A DNA stretch of 64,000 nucleotides, taken from NCBI RefSeq assembly GCF_024832785.1, contig NZ_CP116615.1:4464001-4528000 (forward strand). Direction: 5' to 3'. The translations under genes were made by a program, and so were the position numbers. The stretch is from Fontisphaera persica (GTDB taxonomy: Bacteria; Verrucomicrobiota; Verrucomicrobiia; Limisphaerales; Fontisphaeraceae). Positions within the stretch are counted from its first letter, which is position 1. The number at the start of each line of letters is the position of its first letter. The notes under the pieces were generated by a model that was not told the origin of the DNA, ran no database searches, and was given only the letters and a program-made list of their open reading frames with translations. Positions 35,500 through 44,576 of the stretch are shown piece after piece.

Positions 35500-36624
35500 T
35501 TAATTGGCGCGGCGTGTCACCCACCATGTGGCCAATCCGAGGATGGCGGCCAGGCTGGCGCCAAAAATCCACAAGTTCTGCACCAGGGGGCTGGCGCTGG
35601 TGGGAGCGGCCGGCGGGGGGGTGGCCGCGACGGCTGGCGGGGCCGGTGGGGAAGGGGGCGCGTTGGTTTTTTCCACCAGACTGCCCAGGCCCACGAGGGA
35701 GGCGGGCGGGGGCTCACTGTAGCGTTTGGCGCCGGCCACCTCCTCCCAGTTGGCGGTCATCAAAAGGTCGAGGCCGGGGTTCATTTCTTTGACCTCACAG
35801 GAGCAGGCGCCGGTGAGAAACTCGAGCATCTCCCGCATGACTTTGGGCGTGATTTGCGACTCGGGCAGGGCGCACAGGGCGCGGCCGCGGCCAAAGATGG
35901 GCACGACGATGGGGGTTTCGCGCGCGGCCAGTTGCGGTTCCACGGAAAGCATGGTGTGGAGGAACAATTCTTCCTCCGGCGCCTGGCGTGGTGAGCGCAG
36001 GAGCTGAAAGGAAACCTCGAGGGTCAGGTTGGTTTGGTCGGGCGCATCGGGGTCGGGGGTCAGTTCGATGCGGCGCTGGGCCGTTTTCAACTCTTGTTCC
36101 AAGAGGGCGGCGGCGCGGTCGTCGGCGGCGCGGTTGCCGGATTCCAGGAGCATCCACACCACCGCATGACCGGCGGCGAGGCCGCGGACCACCGCGCGGC
36201 GCAAGGGGGAATCCACCAGTTTTTCCAGGTGGCGGGGCGTCAGCGGACCGGCCCAGGCGTCGGGGGATTCCGGCTCCGTATCGGGGTAGCGCAGCACCAC
36301 CCAGGGGAGGGTGGCATTGGTCTGGGCTTTCCAGACAGTTTCCACGCCAGCGGGCAGGGAGGACGAGACCTCCACCAGACGGACGGCGACGTTGGCGAGT
36401 TTTTGGGTTTCGCCGAGCTGGCGCAGGGCGGCCACGGCTTGTTCCTGCTCCGGGGTGAGCGGGCCGCGATGAAAGATGAGGAGGGGATAGACCGAGGGTT
36501 TCCAGCGTTCGAGGGCATAACGAAACACCGGGGTCTGGCAGGCGTGGATTGTGGCCACGAATCCCGCCAGCACCATCCAGGCTGCGAGGCGTGCCGCCCA
36601 TGGCCTGTGCCAGAGAAAGTTCAT
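35500..36624 (-). CDS. Membrane-anchored periplasmic protein of ABC/FtsX cluster
   Basis: 374 residues from the ATG at 36624, which gives an N-terminal membrane helix (AARLAAWMVLAGFVATIHAC). Upstream in-frame starts add a non-conserved Pro/Arg-rich leader. A soluble domain of about 280 residues follows, with two adjacent cysteines in TGACSCEVKEMNP. A Pro/Ala-rich linker leads to a C-terminal helix (NLWIFGASLAAILGLATWW). It is the first gene of the three-gene transporter unit and probably works with the FtsX permease on the outer face. I do not recognise the domain. Confidence 0.65.
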   Translation of the reverse strand: MNFLWHRPWAARLAAWMVLAGFVATIHACQTPVFRYALERWKPSVYPLLIFHRGPLTPEQEQAVAALRQLGETQKLANVAVRLVEVSSSLPAGVETVWKAQTNATLPWVVLRYPDTEPESPDAWAGPLTPRHLEKLVDSPLRRAVVRGLAAGHAVVWMLLESGNRAADDRAAALLEQELKTAQRRIELTPDPDAPDQTNLTLEVSFQLLRSPRQAPEEELFLHTMLSVEPQLAARETPIVVPIFGRGRALCALPESQITPKVMREMLEFLTGACSCEVKEMNPGLDLLMTANWEEVAGAKRYSEPPPASLVGLGSLVEKTNAPPSPPAPPAVAATPPPAAPTSASPLVQNLWIFGASLAAILGLATWWVTRRAN

Positions 36625-36794
36625 TTTCAGCACAACATAGCCCATGCTGCGCGCGCGCCCAAGCGCAAACATGGGGCGGGCGTTGCGGGCTGCCGGGGGT
36701 GCGGGGGGCAGGGGCAACGTTGAGGGCCACTGAGCAGAAGGGACGGCGGAGGGGAGGCGGCTTAAGGCGGCTTAAAAAAATATGAGACGGGGTA

Positions 36795-36822
36795 TTGACT
36801 TATGGCGGTAGTCTGGTAGTTT
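36795..36822 (+). promoter_or_regulatory. Possible rplM-rpsI promoter
   Basis: TTGACT (36795-36800) is followed after 16 bp by TAGTTT (36817-36822), about 27 bp before the L13 start. The -35 match is good and the -10 match weak. The spacing and position are as expected for a sigma70-type promoter. Confidence 0.4.
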
Positions 36823-36848
36823 TCCCGCTCTTTGGATTGGGTGTTTCG

Positions 36849-37283
36849 ATGAAAACGTATTTGCCAAAAGTGAATTTGAACGAGCGCAAATGGCACGTGG
36901 TGGACGCCAACGGCAAGGTATTGGGCCGGCTGGCGGCGCAGGTGGCCAATTTGTTGCGCGGGAAGAACAAGGCGGTGTTCACGCCGCATTTGGATACCGG
37001 CGACTTCGTGGTGGTCATCAATGCCGAGAAAGTGCGCGTCACCGGCAAGAAGGAGACGCAGAAGCAGTACATGACGTACTCCGGCTGGCGCGGTGGCGAG
37101 AAGCGCCGCACGGTGGCGGAAATCCGGGCGCGGCATCCGGAGAAGCTGATTGAGCATGCCGTCAAGGGCATGGTGCCGAAGAACCGGCTGGGGCGGGCCT
37201 TGATGACCAAACTCAAGGTGTACCGCGGCCCGCAACATCCGCATGCGGCGCAGAAACCGGAGCCTTGCGCGGTCGAGGCCTGA
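36849..37283 (+). CDS. rplM: 50S ribosomal protein L13
   Basis: 144 residues starting MKTYLPKVNLNERKWHVVDA, the classic L13 opening, followed by GKVLGRLAAQVANLLRGK, FVVVINAEKVRVTGKK and VKGMVPKNRLGRALM. The in-frame ATG at 36795 is too early and overlaps the promoter. L13 is an early-assembly protein of the large subunit. The gene pair rplM-rpsI is conserved in bacteria, and rpsI follows after 38 bp. Confidence 0.98.
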   Translation: MKTYLPKVNLNERKWHVVDANGKVLGRLAAQVANLLRGKNKAVFTPHLDTGDFVVVINAEKVRVTGKKETQKQYMTYSGWRGGEKRRTVAEIRARHPEKLIEHAVKGMVPKNRLGRALMTKLKVYRGPQHPHAAQKPEPCAVEA

Positions 37284-37321
37284 TATCGCAGAGCAACCCA
37301 TTTTAGATTCCCTGGAGCAAC

Positions 37322-37735
37322 ATGAGCGACACCGTTACTGAAACCAAGCCCATCGAGTTCAAAGGCACCGGGCGCCGCAAAACGAGCGTGGCCCGCGTGC
37401 GCCTGGCGGTTGGTTCGGGCAAGATTCTGGTCAACAATCGCCCGTTTGAGAGTTACTTCGTCACGGAAAACCAGCGGCTGCATGCGACGCGTCCGCTGGC
37501 GGTGACGGACAGCATGTCGAAGTTTGACATATACATTAATGTGACAGGCGGCGGGCTGAGCGGTCAGGCTGGCGCAATCCGGCACGGCATCAGCCGGGCT
37601 TTGTTGCAATATGATGCGACCCTGCGCCCCACTTTGAAGAAGGAGGGGTTGCTGACGCGCGACCCGCGCATGAAAGAGCGCAAGAAATACGGGCAGCCGG
37701 GCGCGCGCAAGCGCTTCCAGTACTCCAAGCGTTAA
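37322..37735 (+). CDS. rpsI: 30S ribosomal protein S9
   Basis: 137 residues with the S9 features [54 protein letters not shown] and the basic C-terminal end RKRFQYSKR, which reaches the P-site tRNA. There is a short acidic N-terminal lead of about 15 residues. It is co-transcribed with rplM and followed by a strong terminator. Confidence 0.98.
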   Translation: MSDTVTETKPIEFKGTGRRKTSVARVRLAVGSGKILVNNRPFESYFVTENQRLHATRPLAVTDSMSKFDIYINVTGGGLSGQAGAIRHGISRALLQYDATLRPTLKKEGLLTRDPRMKERKKYGQPGARKRFQYSKR

Positions 37736-37762
37736 TCGTCACCCATCCCTTTTGGGGGGACA

Positions 37763-37792
37763 CCCGCTGGCGGCCATGCCAGCGGGTTTTTT
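37763..37792 (+). terminator. Rho-independent terminator of rplM-rpsI
   Basis: CCCGCTGGC (37763-37771) and GCCAGCGGG (37778-37786) form a 9-bp perfect stem with a 6-nt loop, followed by six T (37787-37792). It lies 28 bp after the rpsI stop. Confidence 0.92.
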
Positions 37793-37884
37793 ATTGGACG
37801 GCGGCGGGGCGGGAGGCCTTGAAAAGGCGCGGTGGGCGCGCCGCGGGCACGGCGGGGGCAAACGGCAAGTCATCCGCCCTGGGG

Positions 37885-38499
37885 CTATTCAGCGGGGGCG
37901 GGAATCCAGATTTTCTGGCCGATTTTCAGGCGGTTCCAATCCACGCCGGGGTTGGCTTCTTCGATGGCCTTTTGGGAGACTTTGATGCCGGCGTCACGGT
38001 ATTCCTTGAGGATGCGGGTCAGGGTGTCGCCGGATTGCACGACGTACTCGTAGCCTTTTTCCTCTTTGGCGAGCGCGGTTTTGCGCGGGGTGGGGGCGAG
38101 GGGATGGGCGGGCGCAGGGGGCGGCGCCTTCAAGGTTTTGGCAAGCTCGGCGATTTTGTCCAGGACCAGTTTGTTGTCGGCCACGCGGCTTTTGTCCAGT
38201 TCCACCAGGCGCTCGGCCAGGCGGCGGATATCTTCGTTGGAGGCCCAGTTGGTGGGGGTGCGGCTGGTTTTTTCCTGGAGGGCGCGCAGTTCCGCCAGGG
38301 CGGCCTCCAGTTTTTTCTGGAGGACCTCCTGGTTTTCCTGCAAGGCGCGCACGGCGGCGGCGAGGGATTTGTATTTTTCGTCCAACTCCTGGCGTTCGGC
38401 CAGGAGAGTGGCCAGGGTATTATCCTGGGCGGGGAGCGGCAAGGTATCCAGAGCCCACAAGGTGGCCAGGCCTAAAATTAAAAATCGCGTGCGCATCAT
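37885..38499 (-). CDS. Secreted coiled-coil LysM protein
   Basis: 204 residues from the ATG pair at 38499/38496, which has AGAGGA upstream and opens a signal peptide (RTRFLILGLATLWALDTLPL). A coiled coil (about residues 27-125) contains ERQELDEKYKSLAAAVRAL. A Pro-rich linker leads to a C-terminal LysM domain (YVVQSGDTLTRILKEYRDAG, IEEANPGVDWNRLKIGQKIW). It probably binds peptidoglycan in the envelope. A coiled coil plus LysM suggests a spacer or scaffold protein. Confidence 0.85.
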   Translation of the reverse strand: MMRTRFLILGLATLWALDTLPLPAQDNTLATLLAERQELDEKYKSLAAAVRALQENQEVLQKKLEAALAELRALQEKTSRTPTNWASNEDIRRLAERLVELDKSRVADNKLVLDKIAELAKTLKAPPPAPAHPLAPTPRKTALAKEEKGYEYVVQSGDTLTRILKEYRDAGIKVSQKAIEEANPGVDWNRLKIGQKIWIPAPAE

Positions 38500-38613
38500 A
38501 GTGCAATCCTCTGCCGTCACCATAGGAAACAAGGCGGCGGGGGAAAAGCGGAAAATCAAGCCCAACGGGATTGCATTGGGAGGCGGGGAGGGTATCTTGC
38601 CTTGAGCAACGGC

Positions 38614-39783
38614 ATGCAAGGTTTTTACTTTCCAGAGAGTGCGGGCGCAGAGGCATGGCTGCGGGCGGAGCGCCCCGGGATTGGCGCCGCAGGGCGGTGG
38701 TGGGTGGGCGGCCTGCTGTTTTTGCTGCTGGCAGTGGGGTGGGCTGGTCTGGCGGCGCCGGCGGCGGACTCGGTAAAACTCAAGGTGGGTGATTTAGCCC
38801 CGCCTTTTGTGGCCGGGCGATGGCTGCAAGGGGGTCCGCTGAAGCAACCGCTGACCAACGGCATGGCGGTGGTGTTGTTCTGGACTTCGATTGAGGGCCA
38901 GGGCGTGGTGGGGATGTCGCGCATGGAGGGTATGCGCGAGAAATTTGCCTCCCGGGGAGTGACTTTCGTTGGCGTGCGGGTCTGGGACCATCCGCAGGAG
39001 GAATGGGAGCCGGTGCGCCAGCGGGCGGGGCTGGTGGTGGAGATGCCGTTGATGGCGGATGCCGTGGACAACAGGAGAAAAGGAGTGCTGGCGGCCACAT
39101 GGCTGGAGGCGGCGCAAATTACGGCGGTGCCGGTGGTTTTTGTGCTGGACCGCGGCAGGATTGCCTGGATGGGGCATCCCTTTGGATTGCGGGAGCGGAT
39201 ACTGCAGCAGCTTTTGGAGGGGACTTATCCCTGGGAGCAGGCGGTGGCGGAGCATGCGGCCTTGTACAATGAAGCGGAGGCGTTGGAGAAACTGTGGAAA
39301 AGCCTCAACCTTGCGTTGGAAAACAATCAATGGAAACAGGCCCATGACCTGCTCAAACGCATGGCCGGTTTGCTGCCCGCCGACCAGCAGGTGGGGCTAA
39401 AGGCCCTGCAATTTCAAATGTACGTGGGCGAGGGGCGTTTCAAGGAGGCGGAGGCGCTGGCCGGCGAGCTGGTGGAGCGGTATCCCGAAGAGCCGCATCT
39501 GCTCAACCTGCTGGCGTGGGAAATGGCCACCAACGATGATTTTGAAAAGCCGGATTACGATTTGATTCTGAAAATTGCGGAGCGCGCCAATGCGGCCGCG
39601 TATCAGCGTGACGCGAACATTTTGGACACTTACGCGCGTGCCCTGTTTCTGAAGGGCCGCAAGGAGGAGGCCATTCAGGCGCAGACCCGCGCGGTGCAGC
39701 GCGCGCCGGCGGACTTGAAAAACAAGTTTGCGGAGGTGTTGCGCTATTACCAGCGGGGTGAATTGCCGCCGCTGGACGAATGA
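38614..39783 (+). CDS. Thioredoxin-fold/TPR envelope protein lacking cysteines
   Basis: 389 residues from the ATG at 38614 (a TTG lies 12 bp earlier). A membrane or signal helix (RWWVGGLLFLLLAVGWAGLA) precedes a TlpA/peroxiredoxin-like domain: LKVGDLAPPFVAGRWLQGG, AVVLFWTSIEGQGVVGM, ITAVPVVFVLDRGRIAWMGH. TPR-like helices fill the rest (about residues 215-385). Where TlpA proteins have CxxC this one reads SIEGQG, and I find no cysteine in the whole protein, so it cannot do thiol chemistry. It may be a binding or scaffold relative. Confidence 0.78.
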   Translation: MQGFYFPESAGAEAWLRAERPGIGAAGRWWVGGLLFLLLAVGWAGLAAPAADSVKLKVGDLAPPFVAGRWLQGGPLKQPLTNGMAVVLFWTSIEGQGVVGMSRMEGMREKFASRGVTFVGVRVWDHPQEEWEPVRQRAGLVVEMPLMADAVDNRRKGVLAATWLEAAQITAVPVVFVLDRGRIAWMGHPFGLRERILQQLLEGTYPWEQAVAEHAALYNEAEALEKLWKSLNLALENNQWKQAHDLLKRMAGLLPADQQVGLKALQFQMYVGEGRFKEAEALAGELVERYPEEPHLLNLLAWEMATNDDFEKPDYDLILKIAERANAAAYQRDANILDTYARALFLKGRKEEAIQAQTRAVQRAPADLKNKFAEVLRYYQRGELPPLDE

Positions 39784-39804
39784 GGGGGCAGCGGCGCGGT
39801 TCCT

Positions 39805-41088
39805 TTACGGCCCGATGCAATAGACATGCTGGGCGGTGCGGAGGAACAGCCGGCCCTGGGACACCGCGATGGAGGCCTGGGCCTTTTCATTGAGCCGGTT
39901 GCGCGCCAGCACTTTGAATTGCGGCCCCGGGGCAATGACGATGGTTTCGCCGGCCTCGTTGAGGAGATAAATGCGGCCATCGGCATAGACTGGCGAGGCA
40001 CTGAAGGCACCCTGCAGGCGCTCCTGGTACACCACTTCGCCGTTGGCGGCGGTGTAGCAGGTCAACATGCCATTGTCGGTCACGGCATACAAATGGGGCT
40101 TCACGTACAGCAAGGAAGATTGGGTGGGCGCGCCGCGTTTTTGTTCCCAGGCGATGTGGGTGGCGGTGACATCGCCGCGGCCGCCGGGTTTGACGGTGCG
40201 GATGGTGGTGGCCTCAAAGCCGGAGGAGGTGAAAATTAGTCCCTCGCCGTAAACGGGGCTGGGAGTGACACCTTCACCGCGGCTGAACACGGTCCAGAGG
40301 CGTTCGCCGGTTTTGAGGTCGAAGCCCTGGATGCAATCGCCGGCGCAACTAATCAATTCTTCGCGGCCATTGTCGCGCCAGATGAAGGGCGTGACGTGCG
40401 CGATGCGGGACATGCCGCGGCGGGCTGTCCAGACGCGCCGGCCGGTCTTGGTGTCCAGGGCCACCAGGAACGATTTGTCCCAGGGGATTTGCCAGCCGGT
40501 GCGCTCGAAATCGCTGTTGTTGGGCCAGTTGCCGACTTCGTCCACGCGCTGGCTGCCGTCGTACGGCATGATGAGCAGGCCCTCGTGAACAATGGGGGAG
40601 GCACCCAGGCCGTGCCGGCTGTAAAAGGCCACCTCGCGGTTGGTCCAGGCGACTTGGCCCTGGAAGTCGAGGGCCACGATGCTGCCATCATTGAAGACGG
40701 CATACACCTGCTGGCCGTCGGTGCAGGGGGTGGGGGTGGCATAGGAATTTTTGCCTTCCTTGCGGAGGCGGCGCTGCTCGAAGACGCGCACATCCCAGAG
40801 GACCTTGCCGGAATCGCGGTCCAGGCAAATGACGTGACACTGGGTGCCGTCCTCGCGGGCGGCGGTCACAAACACGCGGTCATTCCAGACGATGGGGGAG
40901 GACCAGCCCTCGCCGGCGATGGGGGTCTTCCATCGGATGTGATTGGTGGCGTCCCAGGTGAGTGGCAGGTTGGTTTCGCTGGAGATGCCCTGTCCATTGG
41001 GGCCGCGGAAGCGCGGCCAGTTTTCGGCGGACAGATTCCCCAGGGTCAGCGCCAAGGCCAATCCAAGGAGGAAACGGGTTATGTTCAT
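39805..41088 (-). CDS. Secreted PQQ-like beta-propeller protein
   Basis: 427 residues from the ATG at 41088, with AGGA 8 bp upstream and a signal peptide (MNITRFLLGLALALTLGNLS). The mature protein begins ENWPRFRGPNGQGISSETN, a hallmark of a large Verrucomicrobiota/Planctomycetota family. Repeated blades follow: VICLDRDSGKVLWDVRVFEQ, SIVALDFQGQVAWTNREVAF, LVALDTKTGRRVWTARRGMS. The fold is a BamB/quinoprotein-like eight-bladed propeller, but PQQ binding is not established. A paralogue lies at 60318-61592. Function unknown. Confidence 0.85.
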   Translation of the reverse strand: MNITRFLLGLALALTLGNLSAENWPRFRGPNGQGISSETNLPLTWDATNHIRWKTPIAGEGWSSPIVWNDRVFVTAAREDGTQCHVICLDRDSGKVLWDVRVFEQRRLRKEGKNSYATPTPCTDGQQVYAVFNDGSIVALDFQGQVAWTNREVAFYSRHGLGASPIVHEGLLIMPYDGSQRVDEVGNWPNNSDFERTGWQIPWDKSFLVALDTKTGRRVWTARRGMSRIAHVTPFIWRDNGREELISCAGDCIQGFDLKTGERLWTVFSRGEGVTPSPVYGEGLIFTSSGFEATTIRTVKPGGRGDVTATHIAWEQKRGAPTQSSLLYVKPHLYAVTDNGMLTCYTAANGEVVYQERLQGAFSASPVYADGRIYLLNEAGETIVIAPGPQFKVLARNRLNEKAQASIAVSQGRLFLRTAQHVYCIGP

Positions 41089-41166
41089 GTGCTGCATCCT
41101 ACAATTGGACTGGCGCGGCGTCCATGCCATTCATGGCAATATCGCTTTGGGGGTGATATTGAGGAC

Positions 41167-44100
41167 TCAACGTTCCAGGCGGAGGGTGACAAGGGCGTAG
41201 CCCGGGACGGTCACGGTGTCGTTGACGGGGGCGCCGGGTTTTTCGCTGGTGTCGCTCAGGGTAATGCGGGCGGGGCGGAAGCTGCCCCAGCGGAGGGTGG
41301 CCTGGCGGGTCTGGCCGGAGGCGCCGTAGAGGCGGGCGATGAGGGCCTTGCCGTCATCGCTGGGTTTGAGCGAGAGGAGATGCACATCGGACGGCTCCAG
41401 TTGAAAGAGGGAGCCGGAGGAGGCGGGGCCCTGGGCCGGGACGGCGAGCAGGGGGAAGCTGGCGCTCACGGCAAAACGGTCGGCTTCGGCATCGTTGCCG
41501 GGACCCTGGAGCCGCAACAAGTAGCGGAACCAGGCGGCGCCGTCCTGATAGGCGCGGTAATTGGTGCCCCAGTGGTTGTTCATGGCCCAGGAGTACAGGG
41601 TTTGTGTGGGTTCAACACTTTGCCGCCAGGCCTTGGGGTCGGCCTGGCTGTTGAGGAGGTTGGCGGTCAGCCCGCCCACCTGCACGAGCGGGGCATCCAG
41701 GGTGACCCATGTCACGGCGTGTTGGGGGCCGTTCACCGCGGCCCAGCGGCCGACGCTGAACCAGTTTTTACAGGCGCTGGGCAGCAGGTCGGCATGGGGC
41801 CGGATGACGCCCAAGGGCAGGCCCAGCCGCAATTCGCCGCCCGGCACGGCGAAGGGGAAGGCAAAATTGACGCTCTCCTTGCCCTCCGGGGCGTGGTAAC
41901 TTTTGGCTTCGAGCTTTTCCTTGTCCAGGAAGTTACGGCACTCGACGAAATCGGCGCCGGCGGCCAGGAGATACTCCTGGCGCAAGAGGCGGCAGCCGGG
42001 CGCGCGGCTTTCGGCGATGAGCGAGGCGACCAGGGGCCCGTTTTCGCCCACGCGCCAGGTGACGTTGGTCACGCGCTGGACGCGGCTGGTATCGGAGCCG
42101 CGGAAATACACGTATTCATTCAAGCCTTCGCCGGCGGCGGGGTTGACAAGGCTGGCGTGGGCGCCCGTGGCGCTCAGTTCGATGATGCTCCCGCGGCGCG
42201 CGTCCAAACGCAGGCGCAGACGGTCGTTTTCGAGGCGCTGGCCGTCCACGCGCACGAGGGGTTTTTCGGGGTTGACGGCCGGGCCGGGCGCGATTTGGTA
42301 GCGGCGGGTTCCCAGGGGGGGGACGTTTTCCGCCACAAAGGCCAGGGTGCCGTCCTGCAAACGCTGAGAGGGGAGGGCGCGCCCGCGGTCGTCCAACACG
42401 CGGTCTTTGCCGCGCGAGAGGTGCGGGGGCACGCGCACCAATTCGGTGCGGGGCCAGCTCAGGGTGTTAATGACATCCACGGCGTCGGGGAGGGGCGCGC
42501 CGGCGCGCTGGGAGAGGGCGAGGTCATGGAGGAGGCGGGAGCGGCGGTCGGCCTGGAGGGCGTAATTTTGTTTGATGGCCCATTGGCCGAGGGTTTCGCG
42601 GTGCTCTGGCTGGCTGATGCTGCACCAGGCGCCCCAAGTGTGCTCGGAATACAGGAGGACGTAATTCCACGCCTCCCCAAAGGCGGCGCGGGGATAAGCC
42701 TGCGGCTGGAATAGGGCAAAGAGAGATTCCGCCTGGGCGAGACGGTCGGCGCTGGCGCGATTCCAGGCGGTCTCCGCCGCGCTGCTGCCCACGCCGTCCT
42801 CCCAATAGGGGGACCATTCGCCGCGGGCTTCGGGGATTTGCGAGCCATAGCGCGCTTCCATGGCGCGAAAGGCGGCGCTGGCGGAGGAGATGATGAAGCG
42901 CGGCCATTCGTATTCGGCGTTCCAGTCGCGGATGAAATCGCAGATGGAGGGGTCCGGGGGGGCGTTGTCGCCGTGGCCGGACCAGCGGACGTAGGCGATT
43001 TCATAGGGATAGTGGCGCTGGGCGAGGCCCTCGCAGAACTCCTCGACCAGGTGGGGTGTCATTTGGTGGTAACGATGGGACATGGCATAGCCCCAGAAGG
43101 GAATCCAGACGAGGACTTTGGAGCGGCCGTCGGGGCCCACCCAGTAGAAGGGTTTATTTTCCCATTGCACGAGGATGTCGCCGATGCGGTCGAAGTAATT
43201 GGGGGCGGTGGAGAAATACTTGATGCCGGCGTGGTTCATGGCGGGGACGAGACCCCAGGTGTAGCCGGGGACGTCGCTAATCATGGCGGTGTCAATGGGC
43301 GTGCCGGTCAACTCGGCCAGTTCCGTGGCAAAGCGGAAAGTGCGCAGGAGTTCCTCTGGACGGCACACGCCGGTGAGCATGTTGAGATACATGCCGCAGA
43401 GGGCGACTTCCCCGCGTTTGACGGCGGCCAGGAATTCCTGGCGCTGTTTGTCATCGAGGCGGCGCAGATACAAATCGGCGGCCCACAACACTTCGACGTT
43501 CCAGACGAAGCGGGCGCCTTCCGGATAATTGGCGGTGCGGCGGGCGTGGGCCATGCCGTCAATGAGGTTCTGCACCTGCCGTTTTTCGATTTCGGTTTGC
43601 AGGGCGGTGTAGCCGATGTCGGTGTGGGAGTGGGGCATGACATAGACGGTCAGCGGGCGCACGGGCGTGTGGCGGAATTCCAGGCGGGTGGCGGGGCGTC
43701 CGTCCACTTCGAGCTGCAGGGGGAGGGTGGTTTCCTGCTGGGCGGCCGGGAGGGCCAGCTCCACGATTTGCCGGCCGGGGCGCAGGGTCAGCGCGAGGTT
43801 GGTGACGCCGGACACGCGGAGCAGGGCGGGGGCGCTTTCCAGATAAGGGAAATTGATTTGCACCCGGGCGGGCTGGGTGCGTGAGCCGCGCTTTTGGAAA
43901 GGCAGGGGGCGCACGGTGAGCTGTGCGCGGGCCGGGGTGTTTTCCGGCGTGCCGGCGGCGTAGAAGGTGATTTCCGCGCCGCCCACGGTGGAATACTGGC
44001 TGCCGAGGCGGGTGATGCGCCAGCGGGCGGATTTGACGGTGAGCGGCGTGGGCAGAGTGAGGACGGTTTCGCCGCCGCGGCGGTTGACGTGGGTGATGGG

Positions 44101-44457
44101 CACGGTTTGGAGGAGCTTGCCCTGGGCGTCGAAGAGGCTCAATTCCGAGGCGGCCACGGTGGCCGGGTCGTTGCGGTCCAGATGCCGGAAGGCGCCCAGG
44201 CGCACGGGCGCCGGGAATTCAAATTCCACAAACGTGTTGGTGCCGTTGGCGTTGCTGGAGTATTCAGTTTTGTCCACGGCATCGAGCAGGTTTTCCGGGT
44301 TGTGCGCGCCGCCCGGATACGGTGGGGAAAAGGCTTTGAGGCGCGGGGCGGGCAGCGGTTCGAGGGGCGTGTAGGTGGCGGCGAGCAGGCCGGTCAGGCT
44401 GGCGCAAAGCGCGACGAGCAACGCCATGCGGGGCGCAGGGAATGAATGGGTACGCAT
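41167..44457 (-). CDS. Secreted GH38-like alpha-mannosidase with discoidin-like domain
   Basis: 1096 residues from the ATG at 44457; the open frame continues upstream to 45564, but that part is antisense to the YfhO-like gene and lacks protein character. A signal peptide (MALLVALCASLTGLLAATYT) is followed by an F5/8-type C (discoidin) domain with NPENLLDAVDKTEYSSNANG. The GH38-like barrel begins VYVMPHSHTDIGYT, where His and Asp are the expected zinc ligands. It continues with VWNVEVLWAADLYLRRLDDK, ISDVPGYTWGLVPAMNHAG and the C-terminal beta-sandwich domains. It probably removes alpha-mannose residues from glycans. Substrate is inferred. Confidence 0.82.
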   Translation of the reverse strand: MRTHSFPAPRMALLVALCASLTGLLAATYTPLEPLPAPRLKAFSPPYPGGAHNPENLLDAVDKTEYSSNANGTNTFVEFEFPAPVRLGAFRHLDRNDPATVAASELSLFDAQGKLLQTVPITHVNRRGGETVLTLPTPLTVKSARWRITRLGSQYSTVGGAEITFYAAGTPENTPARAQLTVRPLPFQKRGSRTQPARVQINFPYLESAPALLRVSGVTNLALTLRPGRQIVELALPAAQQETTLPLQLEVDGRPATRLEFRHTPVRPLTVYVMPHSHTDIGYTALQTEIEKRQVQNLIDGMAHARRTANYPEGARFVWNVEVLWAADLYLRRLDDKQRQEFLAAVKRGEVALCGMYLNMLTGVCRPEELLRTFRFATELAELTGTPIDTAMISDVPGYTWGLVPAMNHAGIKYFSTAPNYFDRIGDILVQWENKPFYWVGPDGRSKVLVWIPFWGYAMSHRYHQMTPHLVEEFCEGLAQRHYPYEIAYVRWSGHGDNAPPDPSICDFIRDWNAEYEWPRFIISSASAAFRAMEARYGSQIPEARGEWSPYWEDGVGSSAAETAWNRASADRLAQAESLFALFQPQAYPRAAFGEAWNYVLLYSEHTWGAWCSISQPEHRETLGQWAIKQNYALQADRRSRLLHDLALSQRAGAPLPDAVDVINTLSWPRTELVRVPPHLSRGKDRVLDDRGRALPSQRLQDGTLAFVAENVPPLGTRRYQIAPGPAVNPEKPLVRVDGQRLENDRLRLRLDARRGSIIELSATGAHASLVNPAAGEGLNEYVYFRGSDTSRVQRVTNVTWRVGENGPLVASLIAESRAPGCRLLRQEYLLAAGADFVECRNFLDKEKLEAKSYHAPEGKESVNFAFPFAVPGGELRLGLPLGVIRPHADLLPSACKNWFSVGRWAAVNGPQHAVTWVTLDAPLVQVGGLTANLLNSQADPKAWRQSVEPTQTLYSWAMNNHWGTNYRAYQDGAAWFRYLLRLQGPGNDAEADRFAVSASFPLLAVPAQGPASSGSLFQLEPSDVHLLSLKPSDDGKALIARLYGASGQTRQATLRWGSFRPARITLSDTSEKPGAPVNDTVTVPGYALVTLRLER

Positions 44458-44576
44458 ATGTTTGCGTTGAATTGTGTAGCGCGGAAACGGAATTAAGACC
44501 AGCAGAAAGGAGGGCCAAGCGAGCGGCGGCGCGCAGCGCTGGCGGTGCGGGTTGTGCCTGCGGAGGGGAGCCGCAC

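Noticed and set aside
40396-42714. A 772-codon plus-strand frame over the PQQ-like and GH38 genes
   Set aside because: Spans two genes on the other strand and their gap and has no recognisable domain.
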